Shown one piece after another: positions 1 through 9,342 of a DNA stretch of 64,000 nt (the stretch's first letter is position 1; each line of letters opens with the position of its first letter). The translations under genes and the position numbers were made by a program. The notes beneath the pieces were generated by a model, which was not told where the DNA came from, searched no databases, and saw only the letters and a program-made list of their open reading frames with translations. This stretch comes from Rhodobacteraceae bacterium HLUCCA12. Lineage in GTDB: Bacteria > Pseudomonadota > Alphaproteobacteria > Rhodobacterales > Rhodobacteraceae. The stretch spans positions 186,001 through 250,000 of the forward strand of contig LJSV01000003.1 of assembly GCA_001314715.1 (NCBI GenBank), in the 5' to 3' direction.

Positions 1-406
1 TGAACAGGCCGTGCCAGGCCAGTTCCGTGACCACGCGCACATCCAGCCGGTGCGCCGGATCGGCCCCGCCGTAAAGATCCTGCACGAAATAGTCGCGCCC
101 CTTCATATGCGCCAGCATGTCGTCATGCAGGCGGTCAAAGGCGTCGGGCGCCATGGCGGCGTTGTTGTCCCACCAGATGTGGTCTTCGACCGAAGGGGTG
201 CGCACGACGAACTTGTCCTTGGGCGAGCGGCCGGTGAACTTGCCGGTCTTGACCAGAAGCGCGCCACCCTGCCCCAGCGTGCCCTCGCCGCGTTGCAAGG
301 CGGCCTGCACCAGCGCCGGCTCGATCAGGTTATAGGCCACCGCGCCAAGCCCGGTGATGCCCTGATCCTCCAGCCGCTGTTTGGGGTTCACGCGTCCTGC
401 CATCAT
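1..406 (-). CDS. pckA: Phosphoenolpyruvate carboxykinase (ATP), N-terminal part
   Basis: Only the first 135 codons are in the window; the gene continues beyond base 1. My reverse-strand translation begins [16 protein letters not shown] and carries TGRSPKDKF at about residues 58-66, the conserved N-terminal motif of ATP-dependent PEP carboxykinase. The enzyme turns oxaloacetate plus ATP into PEP, CO2 and ADP in the cytosol, the first committed step of gluconeogenesis. The start at 406 has GGAG seven bases upstream; a second ATG follows directly. It is divergent from chvI, the usual alphaproteobacterial arrangement. It is absent from the ORF track because it is truncated. Confidence 0.95.
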   Translation of the reverse strand, partial: MMAGRVNPKQRLEDQGITGLGAVAYNLIEPALVQAALQRGEGTLGQGGALLVKTGKFTGRSPKDKFVVRTPSVEDHIWWDNNAAMAPDAFDRLHDDMLAHMKGRDYFVQDLYGGADPAHRLDVRVVTELAWHGLF

Positions 407-732
407 ATGCTCGCTCCTCGTGTCGTGCCAGACATGGCCAAATGGCCAAGACTTCCCGCCTCCCGGAAGTTGCGCGGTGCCCGGACGGACCCCGTCAAGG
501 GCGCTATATCATGCCCGTGGCAGAAGGGAACAGGACACATCTGCCAGTTAGCGCAACCAGACAATTGTTACCGCAAACTGCGCGGCGCGCCGCAGAATTT
601 GGGCAGCAGCAAGGAAATCCGATACCTTTTCATGGCTATTCTGTGCCCGATTCGTACTATTCGGTTGATTCCTGCTCACAAAAAAAAGAGTATGTCGAAA
701 AAATACAATCAGAGCAGTAAGAGGACAGGCCC
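407..732. promoter_or_regulatory. pckA/chvI divergent intergenic region
   Basis: This 326-base non-coding stretch must hold the promoters of pckA (leftward) and chvI (rightward). Visible elements are two TGGCCA palindromes two bases apart (435-440 and 443-448) and an ACTTCC/GGAAGT dyad at 451-470, both near pckA. The 100 bases before chvI are AT-rich for this genome. AGAGGA precedes the chvI ATG at normal distance. ORFs crossing this region in the track do not look like real genes. Binding proteins are not identified. Confidence 0.5.
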
Positions 733-1434
733 ATGTCGAAGATTGCCCTTGTCGACGATGACAGAAACATCCTGACTTCGGTCTCGATCTCGCTGGAAGC
801 CGAAGGGTTTGAGGTCGAAACCTATAACGACGGCCAGTCGGCGCTGGATGCGTTCAACCGCAAATTGCCCGATATGGCCGTGCTGGACATCAAGATGCCC
901 CGCATGGACGGCATGGAACTGCTGCAACGTCTGCGGCAGAAAACCCAGATGCCGGTGATCTTCCTGACCTCCAAGGATGACGAGATCGACGAGGTTCTGG
1001 GCCTGCGCATGGGGGCGGACGACTATGTCAAGAAGCCGTTCTCGCAGCGCCTCTTGATCGAACGCATCCGCTCGCTTCTGCGCCGCCAGCAAGCGGTCGA
1101 GAACAACGAAGTCGGCACCACCGAAGATACCAAGGTCATGGTGCGCGGCAGCCTGACGATGGACCCGTTGCGCCATTCGGTCACCTGGAAAGGGCAGGAC
1201 GTGACCCTGACCGTGACCGAATTCCTGTTGCTTCAGGCCCTGGCCCAGCGCCCCGGTTTCGTGAAAAGCCGCGATCAGCTGATGGACGTGGCCTATGACG
1301 ACCAGGTCTATGTCGATGACCGCACGATCGACAGCCACATCAAGCGCCTGCGCAAGAAGATGCGCTCGGTCGACCCGGAATTCTCGTCGATCGAGACGCT
1401 TTACGGCATCGGCTACAAGTACAACGAAGCCTGA
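733..1434 (+). CDS. chvI: ChvI-type response regulator
   Basis: A 233-aa OmpR/PhoB-family regulator. The receiver domain (about residues 3-118) has the acidic pair DDD near residue 8, the phospho-acceptor Asp52 in VLDIKMP, and a KPF switch lysine near residue 99. A winged-helix DNA-binding domain follows (about 135-232). ChvI pairs with the membrane kinase ChvG encoded 31 bases downstream; in other alphaproteobacteria the pair controls envelope, acid and host-association genes. AGAGGA lies upstream of the ATG. The neighbouring pckA and hprK/ptsH genes match the conserved synteny, so the assignment is firm. Confidence 0.95.
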   Translation: MSKIALVDDDRNILTSVSISLEAEGFEVETYNDGQSALDAFNRKLPDMAVLDIKMPRMDGMELLQRLRQKTQMPVIFLTSKDDEIDEVLGLRMGADDYVKKPFSQRLLIERIRSLLRRQQAVENNEVGTTEDTKVMVRGSLTMDPLRHSVTWKGQDVTLTVTEFLLLQALAQRPGFVKSRDQLMDVAYDDQVYVDDRTIDSHIKRLRKKMRSVDPEFSSIETLYGIGYKYNEA

Positions 1435-1465
1435 GCGCGGCGACGGATCGGAACCCGCAACCCAC

Positions 1466-3172
1466 ATGGCCGCAGAAACACAGGTGATCAGAGCTACCGG
1501 CGGATCGGGCAACGAGGTCGTTCTGGGCGAGGACTGGGTACGCCCCCAAAGCGCCGTTGACAGCGAGGTGCGCATTCGCCGCGCCCGCCGAGGCATCCTG
1601 TCGATCTTTCGCTCGCCGCTGGCGCGCAAGATCATCCTGTTCAACATGCTGGCACTGGTCCTGCTGGTCGCGGGCGTGCTGTTCACCAATCCGTTTCGCG
1701 ACACGCTGGCACGTCAGCACGAAACTGCGCTGATCGCCCAGGCGCAGGGTCTGGCCGACCTCATGGCAGTCCTGCCCGAGATCGGCGGCACCGAAGGCTA
1801 CGACGATCCGCAGGCGCTTGACCAGCGTACCGATGCCCTGTCGCGGCTCTCGCTGGGTCCGCATACCGAGATCCTGTTGTTGTCGGCCGATGGCACGGTC
1901 GAGACCGCGCAAAGCGGCGATCAGGCGCCGGCCCCGTCCGCGGATGACGACGACCGTCGCACGCTGATTTCCGACACGCTGGACTCGATCTGGGGTCTGC
2001 TGGCCGGCCTCAGCCTGTCCGACGGCACGCAACCCGAGGACGCCGAAACGCTGGTGGCGGGGCTGCACGAACAGGCCATGACCGGCACCAGCGCCAGCCG
2101 GGTCGAGCGGCTGGAGGGGCGCTTTCGCATGATCGTCGCGGCCCCCGTCCTGGTCGATGGAACCGCGGTCGGATCGGTCGTCATGCAACAGATCCCGGTC
2201 GAGATCGACCGCATGCTGCGCGCCGAGCGCGAGCAGGTCTTGCAGATGTTCCTGGTCGCGCTTCTGGTCTCGGTGGGCCTGAGCCTGGTTCTGGCCTCGA
2301 CCATCGCCAACCCGCTGGCCGATCTGGCCACCGCGGCCGAACTGGGCCGCGACCGCAATGCACGACGGATGTCGCCCGGACGCGTGCGCATCCCCGACCT
2401 GACCGGCCGCCCGGACGAGATCGGGCGGCTGTCGGCGGCGATGCGGGGTATGGTCTCGGCGCTGTATGACCGGATCGACGCGAACGAACAATTCGCCGCC
2501 GATGTCGCGCATGAGATCAAGAACCCGCTGGCCAGCCTGCGCTCGGCTGTCGGCACGCTGCGCGTGGCCAAGCGCGACGACCAGATCGCGCGGCTTCTGG
2601 ATGTGGTGGAACATGACGTTCGCCGCCTGGACCGGCTGATTTCCGACACGTCGAACGCCTCGCGCCTGGACAGCGAACTGGTCAAGGAAGAGGAAGAGAC
2701 CTTCAACCTGTGCAAGACGCTAGACAATCTCAGCCAGCATCTGGCGCAGGAGGCGCAGGCGAAAGGCGTCGAATTCATTTCCGAACTGCCGCGCGAGGCC
2801 ATCATGATCCAGGGGCTTGAGGCCCGGCTGGCGCAGGTCTTCGTCAACCTGATCTCCAACGCCATCTCGTTCTGCCAGGCGGGCGATGCGGTCCGGATCT
2901 GGGCGCGCAAGCGCGAGAACCGGGTTCTCGTCGTGGTCGAGGACACCGGCCCCGGCATCCCCGAACAGGCGCTGTCCAAGGTGTTCAAGCGGTTCTATTC
3001 GGAACGGCCGCAGGACCAGTTCGGCAACCATTCGGGGCTGGGGCTGGCGATCTCTAAGCAGATCATCGAGGCCCATGGCGGCGTCATCTGGGCCGAGAAT
3101 ATCCGGCCTACCCATGCCGACCCGAATTCGCCGCCGCTGGGCGCGCGCTTCGTTGTCGGCCTGCCGCTTTGA
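1466..3172 (+). CDS. chvG: ChvG-type sensor histidine kinase
   Basis: A 568-aa inner-membrane kinase. It has a basic cytoplasmic N-terminus, TM1 at about 55-75, a periplasmic sensor region to about 250, TM2 at about 253-275 and a HAMP region. The H-box FAADVAHEIKNPLASL has the phospho-acceptor His349, followed by N-box FVNLISNAISF, DTGPGIP and GLGLAISKQII. The track ORF begins at 1295 inside chvI; I choose the ATG at 1466 because it lies after the chvI stop and gives the usual family length. The ribosome site is weak. The gene ends within a TTGA overlap with hprK, suggesting coupled translation. Confidence 0.93.
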   Translation: MAAETQVIRATGGSGNEVVLGEDWVRPQSAVDSEVRIRRARRGILSIFRSPLARKIILFNMLALVLLVAGVLFTNPFRDTLARQHETALIAQAQGLADLMAVLPEIGGTEGYDDPQALDQRTDALSRLSLGPHTEILLLSADGTVETAQSGDQAPAPSADDDDRRTLISDTLDSIWGLLAGLSLSDGTQPEDAETLVAGLHEQAMTGTSASRVERLEGRFRMIVAAPVLVDGTAVGSVVMQQIPVEIDRMLRAEREQVLQMFLVALLVSVGLSLVLASTIANPLADLATAAELGRDRNARRMSPGRVRIPDLTGRPDEIGRLSAAMRGMVSALYDRIDANEQFAADVAHEIKNPLASLRSAVGTLRVAKRDDQIARLLDVVEHDVRRLDRLISDTSNASRLDSELVKEEEETFNLCKTLDNLSQHLAQEAQAKGVEFISELPREAIMIQGLEARLAQVFVNLISNAISFCQAGDAVRIWARKRENRVLVVVEDTGPGIPEQALSKVFKRFYSERPQDQFGNHSGLGLAISKQIIEAHGGVIWAENIRPTHADPNSPPLGARFVVGLPL

Positions 3173-3606
3173 GCACGCGCGCGCATCCGCCGAACCTTCA
3201 CGCCAGCACCGTGGCCTTCGGGCCGCAGGCCGGCATCCTCATCACCGGGCCGTCGGGTTCGGGCAAGACCGCGCTGGCGCTGGCGCTCATTGCGCAAGGG
3301 GCGCAACTGGTGGCCGACGACCAGACGCTGGTCTGCCGTGTCGATGATGCGCTTTACGCCCGCGCACCCCGCGCGATCGCCGGTCTGATGGAAGTGCGCG
3401 GCATGGGATTGGCTCGCCTGAACACGCGACGCCTGGCACGCCTGCGGCTGGTCATCGACCTTGGCGAGGGTCCGCCGCAACGGCTGCCGCCGGCGCAGTC
3501 GCGAACCATCGCGGGCGTCGCGCTTGCGTTGCTGCACCGCCCGTCGCCGCGCCTTTTACCGCTCGCGATCCGGCACTATATGATGGCACTCGAACGCGAT
3601 GGATAG
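3169..3606 (+). CDS. hprK: HPr kinase/phosphorylase, short alphaproteobacterial form
   Basis: A 145-aa protein that starts at TTG 3169, overlapping the chvG stop. The P-loop GPSGSGKT lies near residues 27-34, ADDQTLV follows, and LMEVRGMGL matches the HprK signature. It phosphorylates HPr on the regulatory serine. It lacks the N-terminal domain of the roughly 310-residue Firmicutes enzyme, as is normal in alphaproteobacteria. The ChvG-HprK-RapZ-EIIA-HPr order indicates a regulatory rather than sugar-transporting PTS. It overlaps rapZ by 8 bases. The TTG start is inferred from position. Confidence 0.92.
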   Translation: MSTRAHPPNLHASTVAFGPQAGILITGPSGSGKTALALALIAQGAQLVADDQTLVCRVDDALYARAPRAIAGLMEVRGMGLARLNTRRLARLRLVIDLGEGPPQRLPPAQSRTIAGVALALLHRPSPRLLPLAIRHYMMALERDG

Positions 3607-4531
3607 AACAGGCAAACAGATGGCGGCGCCGATCGCACACCGCGCACATGTGGTCATGGTCTCGGGCCCTTCGGGGGCCGGTCGGTCATCGGCCATCAAC
3701 GCGCTTGAGGATCTGGGCTTCGAGGCCATCGACAACCTGCCGCTGTCGCTGATCCCGCGCCTGCTGGACGGCCCGCCCCTGCCCCGCCCCGTCGCGCTTG
3801 GCGTCGATGTGCGCAACCGCGACTTTTCATCCGACGGCATGATCGAGGTGCTCGACAGCCTGCACCGCGAGGCCCGGCTTTCGGCCGAGCTGCTGTTTCT
3901 GGATTGCGAAACGGACACGCTGGTGCGCCGCTATTCCGAAACCCGCCGCCGCCACCCGCTCAGCCCCGATGACACGCCGCTGACCGGCATCCTGCGCGAG
4001 CAGGAGCTGCTGGCCCCGATCCGCGAACGCGCCGATGTGCTGATCGACACATCGGACCTGACCCCGCACGAGCTGCGCGCCGAGGTGGCGCGCTGGTTCG
4101 CCCCGCAGACCGGTGTGCCGATGGCGCTTTCGGTGCAATCGTTTTCCTACAAGCGGGGGTTGCCGCGCGGGGTCGATATGGTTTTTGACTGCCGGTTTCT
4201 GGCCAACCCGCACTGGGATCCCGACCTGCGCCCCCATGACGGACGCCACCCCGATGTCGTTGCCCATATCGAGGCCGATCCCCGCTTCGCGCCGTTCTTC
4301 GACCGGGTACATGATCTTGTCGCCTCGCTGCTGGAACCCTTCGTCGAAGAGGGCAAGGCCAGCCTGACCATCGCCTTCGGCTGCACCGGCGGCAAGCATC
4401 GCTCGGTGGCGGTGGCCGAGAAAATGGCAAAGGCGCTTGCGGATCACGGCTGGCGGGTGTCAAAGAGGCACAGAGAAATAGAGCGGCAGTCGAAAGACGG
4501 ACCAAGCGGTGAAGCAAGGGTAAAGGCGTGA
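3599..4531 (+). CDS. rapZ: RapZ-family RNase adapter / nucleotide-binding protein
   Basis: A 310-aa member of the RapZ (YvcJ) family. The N-terminal nucleotide-binding half has a P-loop variant GPSGAGRSS in which arginine replaces the usual lysine, then [15 protein letters not shown] and the DVRNRDF segment. The C-terminal half has the conserved [11 protein letters not shown]. In E. coli RapZ delivers GlmZ sRNA to RNase E; in alphaproteobacteria the partner RNA is less clear. ATG 3599 overlaps hprK; an alternative ATG lies at 3620. The stop overlaps the EIIA start by 4 bases (GTGA). Confidence 0.93.
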   Translation: MDRTGKQMAAPIAHRAHVVMVSGPSGAGRSSAINALEDLGFEAIDNLPLSLIPRLLDGPPLPRPVALGVDVRNRDFSSDGMIEVLDSLHREARLSAELLFLDCETDTLVRRYSETRRRHPLSPDDTPLTGILREQELLAPIRERADVLIDTSDLTPHELRAEVARWFAPQTGVPMALSVQSFSYKRGLPRGVDMVFDCRFLANPHWDPDLRPHDGRHPDVVAHIEADPRFAPFFDRVHDLVASLLEPFVEEGKASLTIAFGCTGGKHRSVAVAEKMAKALADHGWRVSKRHREIERQSKDGPSGEARVKA

Positions 4532-4929
4532 TCGGAATTGTGATCGTCGCGCATGGAGGGCTGGCGCGGGAATATCTTGCGGCAGTCGAACATGTGGTCG
4601 GCAAACAGGAAGGCATTCGCGCCATTTCCATCGAATACGACCACGACCGCGCCGCCAAGCAGGACGAGATCTGTCGCGCCGCCAACGCCGTGGACAGCGG
4701 CGGCGGGGTGCTGGTCGTCACCGACATGTTCGGCGGCTCGCCCTCGAACCTGTCACTGCCCGCTTGCCTGTCGCCGAACCGGCGCATCCTTTACGGCGCC
4801 AACCTGCCGATGCTCATCAAGCTTGCGAAATCACGTCATTTCAGCGTGGCCGAGGCCACGGCCCTCGCGCTCGAAGCCGGGCGCAAATACATCAACAGCA
4901 TTGAAGTCACCGGGAGGCAGGGAATTTGA
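4528..4929 (+). CDS. PTS EIIA component, mannose/fructose type
   Basis: A 133-aa EIIA(Man)-type domain beginning [13 protein letters not shown]. His9 in VAHGG is the expected phospho-acceptor, and [10 protein letters not shown] is the other conserved block. The GTG start at 4528 overlaps the rapZ stop. No sugar-specific EIIB or EIIC gene is in the window, so it probably acts as a phosphorylation-dependent regulator, as proposed for the alphaproteobacterial ChvG-HprK-EIIA-HPr set (often called manX or ptsM), rather than in sugar uptake. Confidence 0.92.
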   Translation: MIGIVIVAHGGLAREYLAAVEHVVGKQEGIRAISIEYDHDRAAKQDEICRAANAVDSGGGVLVVTDMFGGSPSNLSLPACLSPNRRILYGANLPMLIKLAKSRHFSVAEATALALEAGRKYINSIEVTGRQGI

Positions 4930-5198
4930 GTGCCGAACGCATTTTGCAGATCGTCAACGAAAAGGGCCTTCACGCCCGCGCCTCGGCCAAGTTCGTCGAG
5001 GTTGTCGAGCGTTTCGACGCCAGCGCCGAAGTGGAAAAGGACGGGATGAGCGTGTCGGGCGATTCCATCATGGGCCTTTTGATGCTTGCCGCCTCGCGCG
5101 GATCCGAAATCGTGGTCCGCACGTCCGGCACCGAGGCTGATCCCCTGATGGATGAGCTGGAACGCCTTGTCGCCAGTCGTTTCGGCGAGACCTTCTGA
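4926..5198 (+). CDS. ptsH: Phosphocarrier protein HPr
   Basis: A 90-aa HPr. His16 in KGLHARASAKF is the EI-dependent phosphorylation site, and Ser47 in SGDSIMGLLML is the serine modified by HprK. It starts at TTG 4926, overlapping the EIIA stop. It is the last gene of the operon, and its stop abuts the stop of the convergent GFA-like gene with no space. EI (ptsP/ptsI) is not in this window, so the phosphate source lies elsewhere. Confidence 0.95.
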   Translation: MSAERILQIVNEKGLHARASAKFVEVVERFDASAEVEKDGMSVSGDSIMGLLMLAASRGSEIVVRTSGTEADPLMDELERLVASRFGETF

Positions 5199-5741
5199 TC
5201 AGGAACCGGGGCGCGCGTCCGTCTCAAGTGGCGGAAATGTCCCCAACGCGGGGGTGCGAAACCCCATGGCCGCCCAGGCAGTCAGCAAGCGCGCCATAAA
5301 ACGCACCGTATGGCGGCGGGGGTTGGGCACATCCGGCGACAGCCGCGCGGGCGCGGGGTGATCCATGACCATTGTTCGCATCTCAAGCGCCGGCAGCGTC
5401 GTGGGTGGCCAGAGCTTGCCATAAACGCTCAGCCAATGCCCCTGCGTGATCTCCAGAAACATAGGCGTATTGCAGCAGGTCGCGACCACCCGACGGGTGC
5501 CGGATTTCGCGCTCAGGCGCAACTCGGCCAGCTTGCCCGATCCGATCCGCACCCGATCCTTGCGATAGAGCACGTAGCGGGTGGTATCGTTCTTTTCCTG
5601 AAGGTCGACGCCCAGTCGGTCATGCAACAGCTTCGCGGCCTTGCGGCAGGACTGGCAGGCACATTCGGCCGACAGGATCGGCGGCCCCTTGAGCGTCAGG
5701 GAAACCTGACCACAGGCGCACGTCAGCGTCGTGTCATCCAT
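5199..5741 (-). CDS. GFA/DUF6151-like zinc-binding protein
   Basis: A 180-aa protein with the cysteine pattern of glutathione-dependent formaldehyde-activating (GFA/CENP-V-like) folds: CACG near residue 8, CACQSCRK near residue 28 and CCNTP near residue 88, likely zinc ligands. The segment KLAELRLSAKSGTRRVVATCCNTP resembles what I recall of the Rhodobacteraceae family DUF6151. No catalytic role can be assigned. It is convergent with ptsH and eight bases downstream of the 3-hydroxybutyryl-CoA dehydrogenase gene, so it may be cotranscribed with it. Confidence 0.6.
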   Translation of the reverse strand: MDDTTLTCACGQVSLTLKGPPILSAECACQSCRKAAKLLHDRLGVDLQEKNDTTRYVLYRKDRVRIGSGKLAELRLSAKSGTRRVVATCCNTPMFLEITQGHWLSVYGKLWPPTTLPALEMRTMVMDHPAPARLSPDVPNPRRHTVRFMARLLTAWAAMGFRTPALGTFPPLETDARPGS

Positions 5742-5749
5742 GCGTCCCC

Positions 5750-6625
5750 CTACCGGGTCGGCACCGGTACCTCACCGCGGTAATCGTAGAATCCGCGCTG
5801 GGTCTTGCGGCCCAGCCAGCCGGCCTCGACATATTTGGTCAGCAGCGGACAGGGGCGATATTTGGTATCGGCCAGCCCGTCATGCAGCACGTTCATGATC
5901 GCAAGGCAGGTATCCAGCCCGATGAAATCGGCCAGTTCCAGCGGGCCCATGGGGTGATTGGCGCCCAGCTTCAGCGACTCGTCGATCGACCTCACGTTGC
6001 CGACCCCTTCGTAAAGCGTATAGACCGCCTCGTTGATCATCGGCATCAGAATGCGGTTGACGATGAAGGCGGGAAAATCCTCGGCGCTGGCCGCGGTCTT
6101 GCCCAGTTTCTCGACCACCGCCAGCAAGGTCTTGTAAGTCTCTGCGTCGGTGGCAATGCCGCGGATCAGTTCGACCAGTTGCATCACCGGAACCGGGTTC
6201 ATGAAATGGAATCCCATGAACTTTTCGGGCCGGTCGGTGCGGCTTGCCAACCGGGTGATCGAGATCGACGAGGTGTTCGAGGTCAGGATCGTGTGCGGCG
6301 TCAGATGCGGTTGCAGGTCTTCGAAGATGGCTTGCTTGATTGTCTCGCGCTCGGTCGCGGCCTCGATGATCAGGTCGGATGCCCCCAGATCGGGCAGGTT
6401 CGTGGTGATCTTGATTCGCGCCATCGCTGCGGCTTTTTCGTCGGCGGGAATCTTGCTGCGCGACACCTGGCGCTCCAGGTTCTTGTCGATCAGCGCGATG
6501 GCCTTGTCCAACGCCTCTTGCGAGATGTCGTTGAGCAGAACCTCGAACCCGGCAAGGGCGAACACATGGGCGATGCCGTTGCCCATTTGCCCCGCACCAA
6601 CGATTCCGACGGTCCTGATATCCAT
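5750..6625 (-). CDS. 3-hydroxybutyryl-CoA dehydrogenase
   Basis: A 291-aa enzyme (hbd/paaH family). The N-terminal Rossmann motif GAGQMGNGIAHVFALAG is at residues 10-26, followed by SNTSSISIT and GFHFMNPVPVMQLVE, typical of L-3-hydroxyacyl-CoA dehydrogenases. It interconverts acetoacetyl-CoA and 3-hydroxybutyryl-CoA with NAD(P)H in butanoate or fatty-acid metabolism. The track ORF extends to 6790, but MDIRTVGIVG at 6625 gives the normal family length. The ETF genes nearby fit an acyl-CoA oxidation context. Confidence 0.93.
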   Translation of the reverse strand: MDIRTVGIVGAGQMGNGIAHVFALAGFEVLLNDISQEALDKAIALIDKNLERQVSRSKIPADEKAAAMARIKITTNLPDLGASDLIIEAATERETIKQAIFEDLQPHLTPHTILTSNTSSISITRLASRTDRPEKFMGFHFMNPVPVMQLVELIRGIATDAETYKTLLAVVEKLGKTAASAEDFPAFIVNRILMPMINEAVYTLYEGVGNVRSIDESLKLGANHPMGPLELADFIGLDTCLAIMNVLHDGLADTKYRPCPLLTKYVEAGWLGRKTQRGFYDYRGEVPVPTR

Positions 6626-6670
6626 GTCTTTCCCCGCAAACAATTCTGGCGTGACCTTATGCCTCGTCGC

Positions 6671-6702
6671 GCGACGGGTGCAAGCCTTTAGCACCCCGTC
6701 GC
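6671..6702. other. Inverted repeat in the hbd/DUF6473 intergenic region
   Basis: GCGACGGGTGC pairs with GCACCCCGTCGC across a nine-base loop, with one bulged C. It lies 46 bases upstream of the dehydrogenase start and could be a leader hairpin or an operator. No T-run follows on either strand. Confidence 0.35.
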
Positions 6703-6775
6703 CCGTGATCCGGTAAGGGCTTGGTAATGCCTTGGCCGGATACTGGATGACGGGTGTAGGAAGTGAAGTGGTGTC

Positions 6776-7441
6776 ATGCAACAGATTCAACCGGATTCAC
6801 CGGGCAGATTGCCCGTATCCGCTGCCGTGCCGGCCGGTGCCGCGCGGCATGACGGGCTGATACTCATCGGCATGGGGGGCGAGACGATCCTGCATGCGCG
6901 GCTGCTGGCGCCGGTGGTGCACAGGCTGTTGTCGCCAGGCGCCTTGATCGAGGGGATCGACCGGCGCCTGAACGATCCGTGGCTGCACGCGGCTGCGCGA
7001 AGGGCACGCGCGGCAATCATGCTGCTGCCGCCGCTGGGCAACCAGTGCAACCCGCTCTACAGCGTGCACCCACGGCGCAACGACCGGTTTCTTGCCGCGC
7101 GCGCGCCCCTCAGGGCCCTGTTTCCCGAGGTCGATTTCACCGAGTTCGATTTCACCGGCCACATGCTGGGCGCATTGGCGGCCACCTGCCCCGAACGGTT
7201 CGCGCACGCGCGACAGGCTCTGCAACAGGCCTGGCTTGAAAAACTGGCGGCCCTGATGGCGCATATGCCGGATCGCGGCGTGCTGTTGCACCATCACGGG
7301 CCGGCCTGGCTGCCATTGCCGCCGATCGCCGGTGCGGCGGGCACCTGGCCGGTTCTGCACGTCGATTGCGCCGACGCCGACGATGCCACGCGCCGGATTC
7401 GCGCCGCGCTCGGCCCGGCCTTGCGCGGTCTTCTGGCCTGA
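6776..7441 (+). CDS. DUF6473-like protein, short form
   Basis: A 221-aa protein of unknown function. The central block NPLYSVHPRRNDRFLAA...FPEVDFTEFDFTGHMLGAL matches what I recall of the Rhodobacteraceae family DUF6473. The early segment LILIGMGGET resembles the start of that family's core, but the N-terminus is much shorter and proline/alanine-rich. A run of histidines (LLHHHGPAW) is present near residue 180. No catalytic motif is recognised. It is divergent from the dehydrogenase gene and convergent with etfA. Confidence 0.55.
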   Translation: MQQIQPDSPGRLPVSAAVPAGAARHDGLILIGMGGETILHARLLAPVVHRLLSPGALIEGIDRRLNDPWLHAAARRARAAIMLLPPLGNQCNPLYSVHPRRNDRFLAARAPLRALFPEVDFTEFDFTGHMLGALAATCPERFAHARQALQQAWLEKLAALMAHMPDRGVLLHHHGPAWLPLPPIAGAAGTWPVLHVDCADADDATRRIRAALGPALRGLLA

Positions 7442-7450
7442 AACGCAAAC

Positions 7451-7471
7451 GGCCCGCCGGGTGGGCGGGCC
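7451..7471 (-). terminator. Terminator-like hairpin after etfA
   Basis: GGCCCGCC and GGCGGGCC form a perfect eight-base stem with a five-base loop. On the minus strand it is followed by GTTTGCGTTT, so it most likely ends the etfBA transcript. It also lies just past the convergent DUF6473-like gene and may serve both. Confidence 0.65.
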
Positions 7472-7493
7472 GCGTTGAGGCGCTGTGGTCGCC

Positions 7494-8420
7494 TTACAGC
7501 TTTTCGGTCAGTTCCGGCACGATCTGGAACAGGTCGCCCACCAGCCCGTAATCGGCCACCTGGAAGATCGGGGCTTCCTCGTCCTTGTTGATGGCGACGA
7601 TGACCTTGGAATCCTTCATCCCCGCCAGGTGCTGGATCGCCCCCGAAATGCCGACCGCGACATAGAGATCGGGCGCGACAACCTTGCCCGTCTGCCCGAC
7701 CTGCCAGTCGTTGGGCGCATAGCCCGAATCGACGGCCGCGCGGCTGGCGCCGACCGCGGCGCCCAGCTTGTCGGCCAGCCCTTCGATCAGGGCGAAATTC
7801 TCTTCCGAGCCGACGCCGCGCCCGCCCGAGACCACGATCTTGGCCGAGGTCAGTTCGGGGCGGTCGGATTCGGCCACCTTGTCCTCGACCCATTCGGTCA
7901 GGCCGGGGTTGGCGGGCACATCGATGGTTTCGACCGACGCCGAACCCCCATCGCCCGCCGCGTCGAAGGTCGAGGTCCGCACGGTCACGACCTTGACCTT
8001 GTCCGACGACTTGACGGTCTGGATGGCGTTGCCGGCATAGATCGGGCGCTCGAACGTATCGGCATCGACCACGCCGGACACGTCCGAAATCACCATCACG
8101 TCCAGCAGCGCCGCAACGCGGGGCAGGATGTTCTTGGCATCCGTCGTGGCGGGCGCAAAGATGTGGCTATAGCCGTCGGCCAGGCCGGCGATCAGCGCGG
8201 CGGTCGGTTCGGCCAGGCGGTGGCCCAGGCTGGCATCCTCGGCAACCAGCACCTTGGCCACGCCGTCGATCTTGGCGGCCTCGGCGCCCGCATCGGCGGC
8301 GCGCGCACCGGCACACAACACCGTCACATCGCCCACGGTCCTGGCGGCGGTCACGGACTTGGCGGTGGCATCACGGTTCAACGCGCCATCGGTCACTTCG
8401 GCAAGAAGAAGAACAGCCAT
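7494..8420 (-). CDS. etfA: Electron transfer flavoprotein subunit alpha
   Basis: A 308-aa protein with the C-terminal FAD-binding signature of EtfA ([27 protein letters not shown]...[21 protein letters not shown]). With EtfB it forms the soluble heterodimer that takes electrons from acyl-CoA and other flavin dehydrogenases and passes them to ETF-ubiquinone oxidoreductase. It starts one base after the etfB stop, so the two are clearly cotranscribed. Confidence 0.97.
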   Translation of the reverse strand: MAVLLLAEVTDGALNRDATAKSVTAARTVGDVTVLCAGARAADAGAEAAKIDGVAKVLVAEDASLGHRLAEPTAALIAGLADGYSHIFAPATTDAKNILPRVAALLDVMVISDVSGVVDADTFERPIYAGNAIQTVKSSDKVKVVTVRTSTFDAAGDGGSASVETIDVPANPGLTEWVEDKVAESDRPELTSAKIVVSGGRGVGSEENFALIEGLADKLGAAVGASRAAVDSGYAPNDWQVGQTGKVVAPDLYVAVGISGAIQHLAGMKDSKVIVAINKDEEAPIFQVADYGLVGDLFQIVPELTEKL

Positions 8421-8421
8421 C

Positions 8422-9183
8422 TTACAGCACCCCCGCTTCGTCTTTCAGTTTGGTGATCAGCTCATCCACGGACCCGACCTTGACACCCGCCTTGCGCGCC
8501 TCGGGCTCGGCGGTCTTGACGATCGTCAGGCGCGGCGCGGCATCGACGCCGTAGTCGGCGGCGGTCTTTTCATCCAGCGGCTTTTTCTTGGCCTTCATGA
8601 TGTTGGGCAAGCTGGCATAGCGCGGCTCGTTCAGGCGCAGATCGACGGTGATGATGCACGGCAGCTTGGCCTTGATCGTCTGCAAGCCGCCGTCCACTTC
8701 GCGCGTGACGATGGCATGGCCATCCTCGACATTGACCTCCGAGGCAAAGGCTGCCTGGCTCCAGCCCAGAAGCGCCGACAGCATCTGGCCGGTCGCGTTC
8801 ATGTCGTTGTCGATCGCCTGCTTGCCGGCCAGGACGATCTCGGGCTTTTCCTCGTCGATCACGGCTTTCAGAAGCTTGGCAACGGCCAGCGGCTCGATAT
8901 CGTTGTGTACGTCGTCGGCGGCCACGATCAGGATCGCCCGGTCGGCACCCATCGCCAGCGCGGTGCGCAGCGTTTCCTGCGCCTGCTTCACGCCGATCGA
9001 CACCGCGACCACTTCCTCTGCGACACCCTTTTCCTTCAGACGGATCGCCTCTTCGACGGCAATCTCGTCAAAGGGGTTCATCGACATCTTCACATTCGCC
9101 AGATCGACACCGCTGCCATCCGATTTCACACGGACCTTGACGTTATAGTCGATCACCCGCTTCACCGGGACCAATACCTTCAT
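8422..9183 (-). CDS. etfB: Electron transfer flavoprotein subunit beta
   Basis: A 253-aa EtfB, beginning [22 protein letters not shown], with the AMP-binding beta-subunit segment [22 protein letters not shown] and the conserved recognition loop [12 protein letters not shown]. It pairs with EtfA in the electron-transfer complex for fatty-acid and amino-acid oxidation. It is the first gene of the etfBA operon; the 159 bases upstream presumably hold the promoter. Confidence 0.97.
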   Translation of the reverse strand: MKVLVPVKRVIDYNVKVRVKSDGSGVDLANVKMSMNPFDEIAVEEAIRLKEKGVAEEVVAVSIGVKQAQETLRTALAMGADRAILIVAADDVHNDIEPLAVAKLLKAVIDEEKPEIVLAGKQAIDNDMNATGQMLSALLGWSQAAFASEVNVEDGHAIVTREVDGGLQTIKAKLPCIITVDLRLNEPRYASLPNIMKAKKKPLDEKTAADYGVDAAPRLTIVKTAEPEARKAGVKVGSVDELITKLKDEAGVL

Positions 9184-9342
9184 GCGCGTCCACTCCCTCG
9201 TTCAAGGCGCGCTGCAAACGCAGCATGCCAGATGGATTCATGCCCTCGCTTCCTAACCACTCTGAACCGGGGACAACAGAGAAAAATCGACACAAACGAC
9301 CCTCCGAACGCCGCGTTTTGCCGCGGCGCGGAAATGTTAGCG

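Noticed and set aside
11-775. 254-aa ORF covering the pckA start and the intergenic region
   Set aside because: It is antisense to pckA and then crosses the chvI promoter region and start; no coding character.
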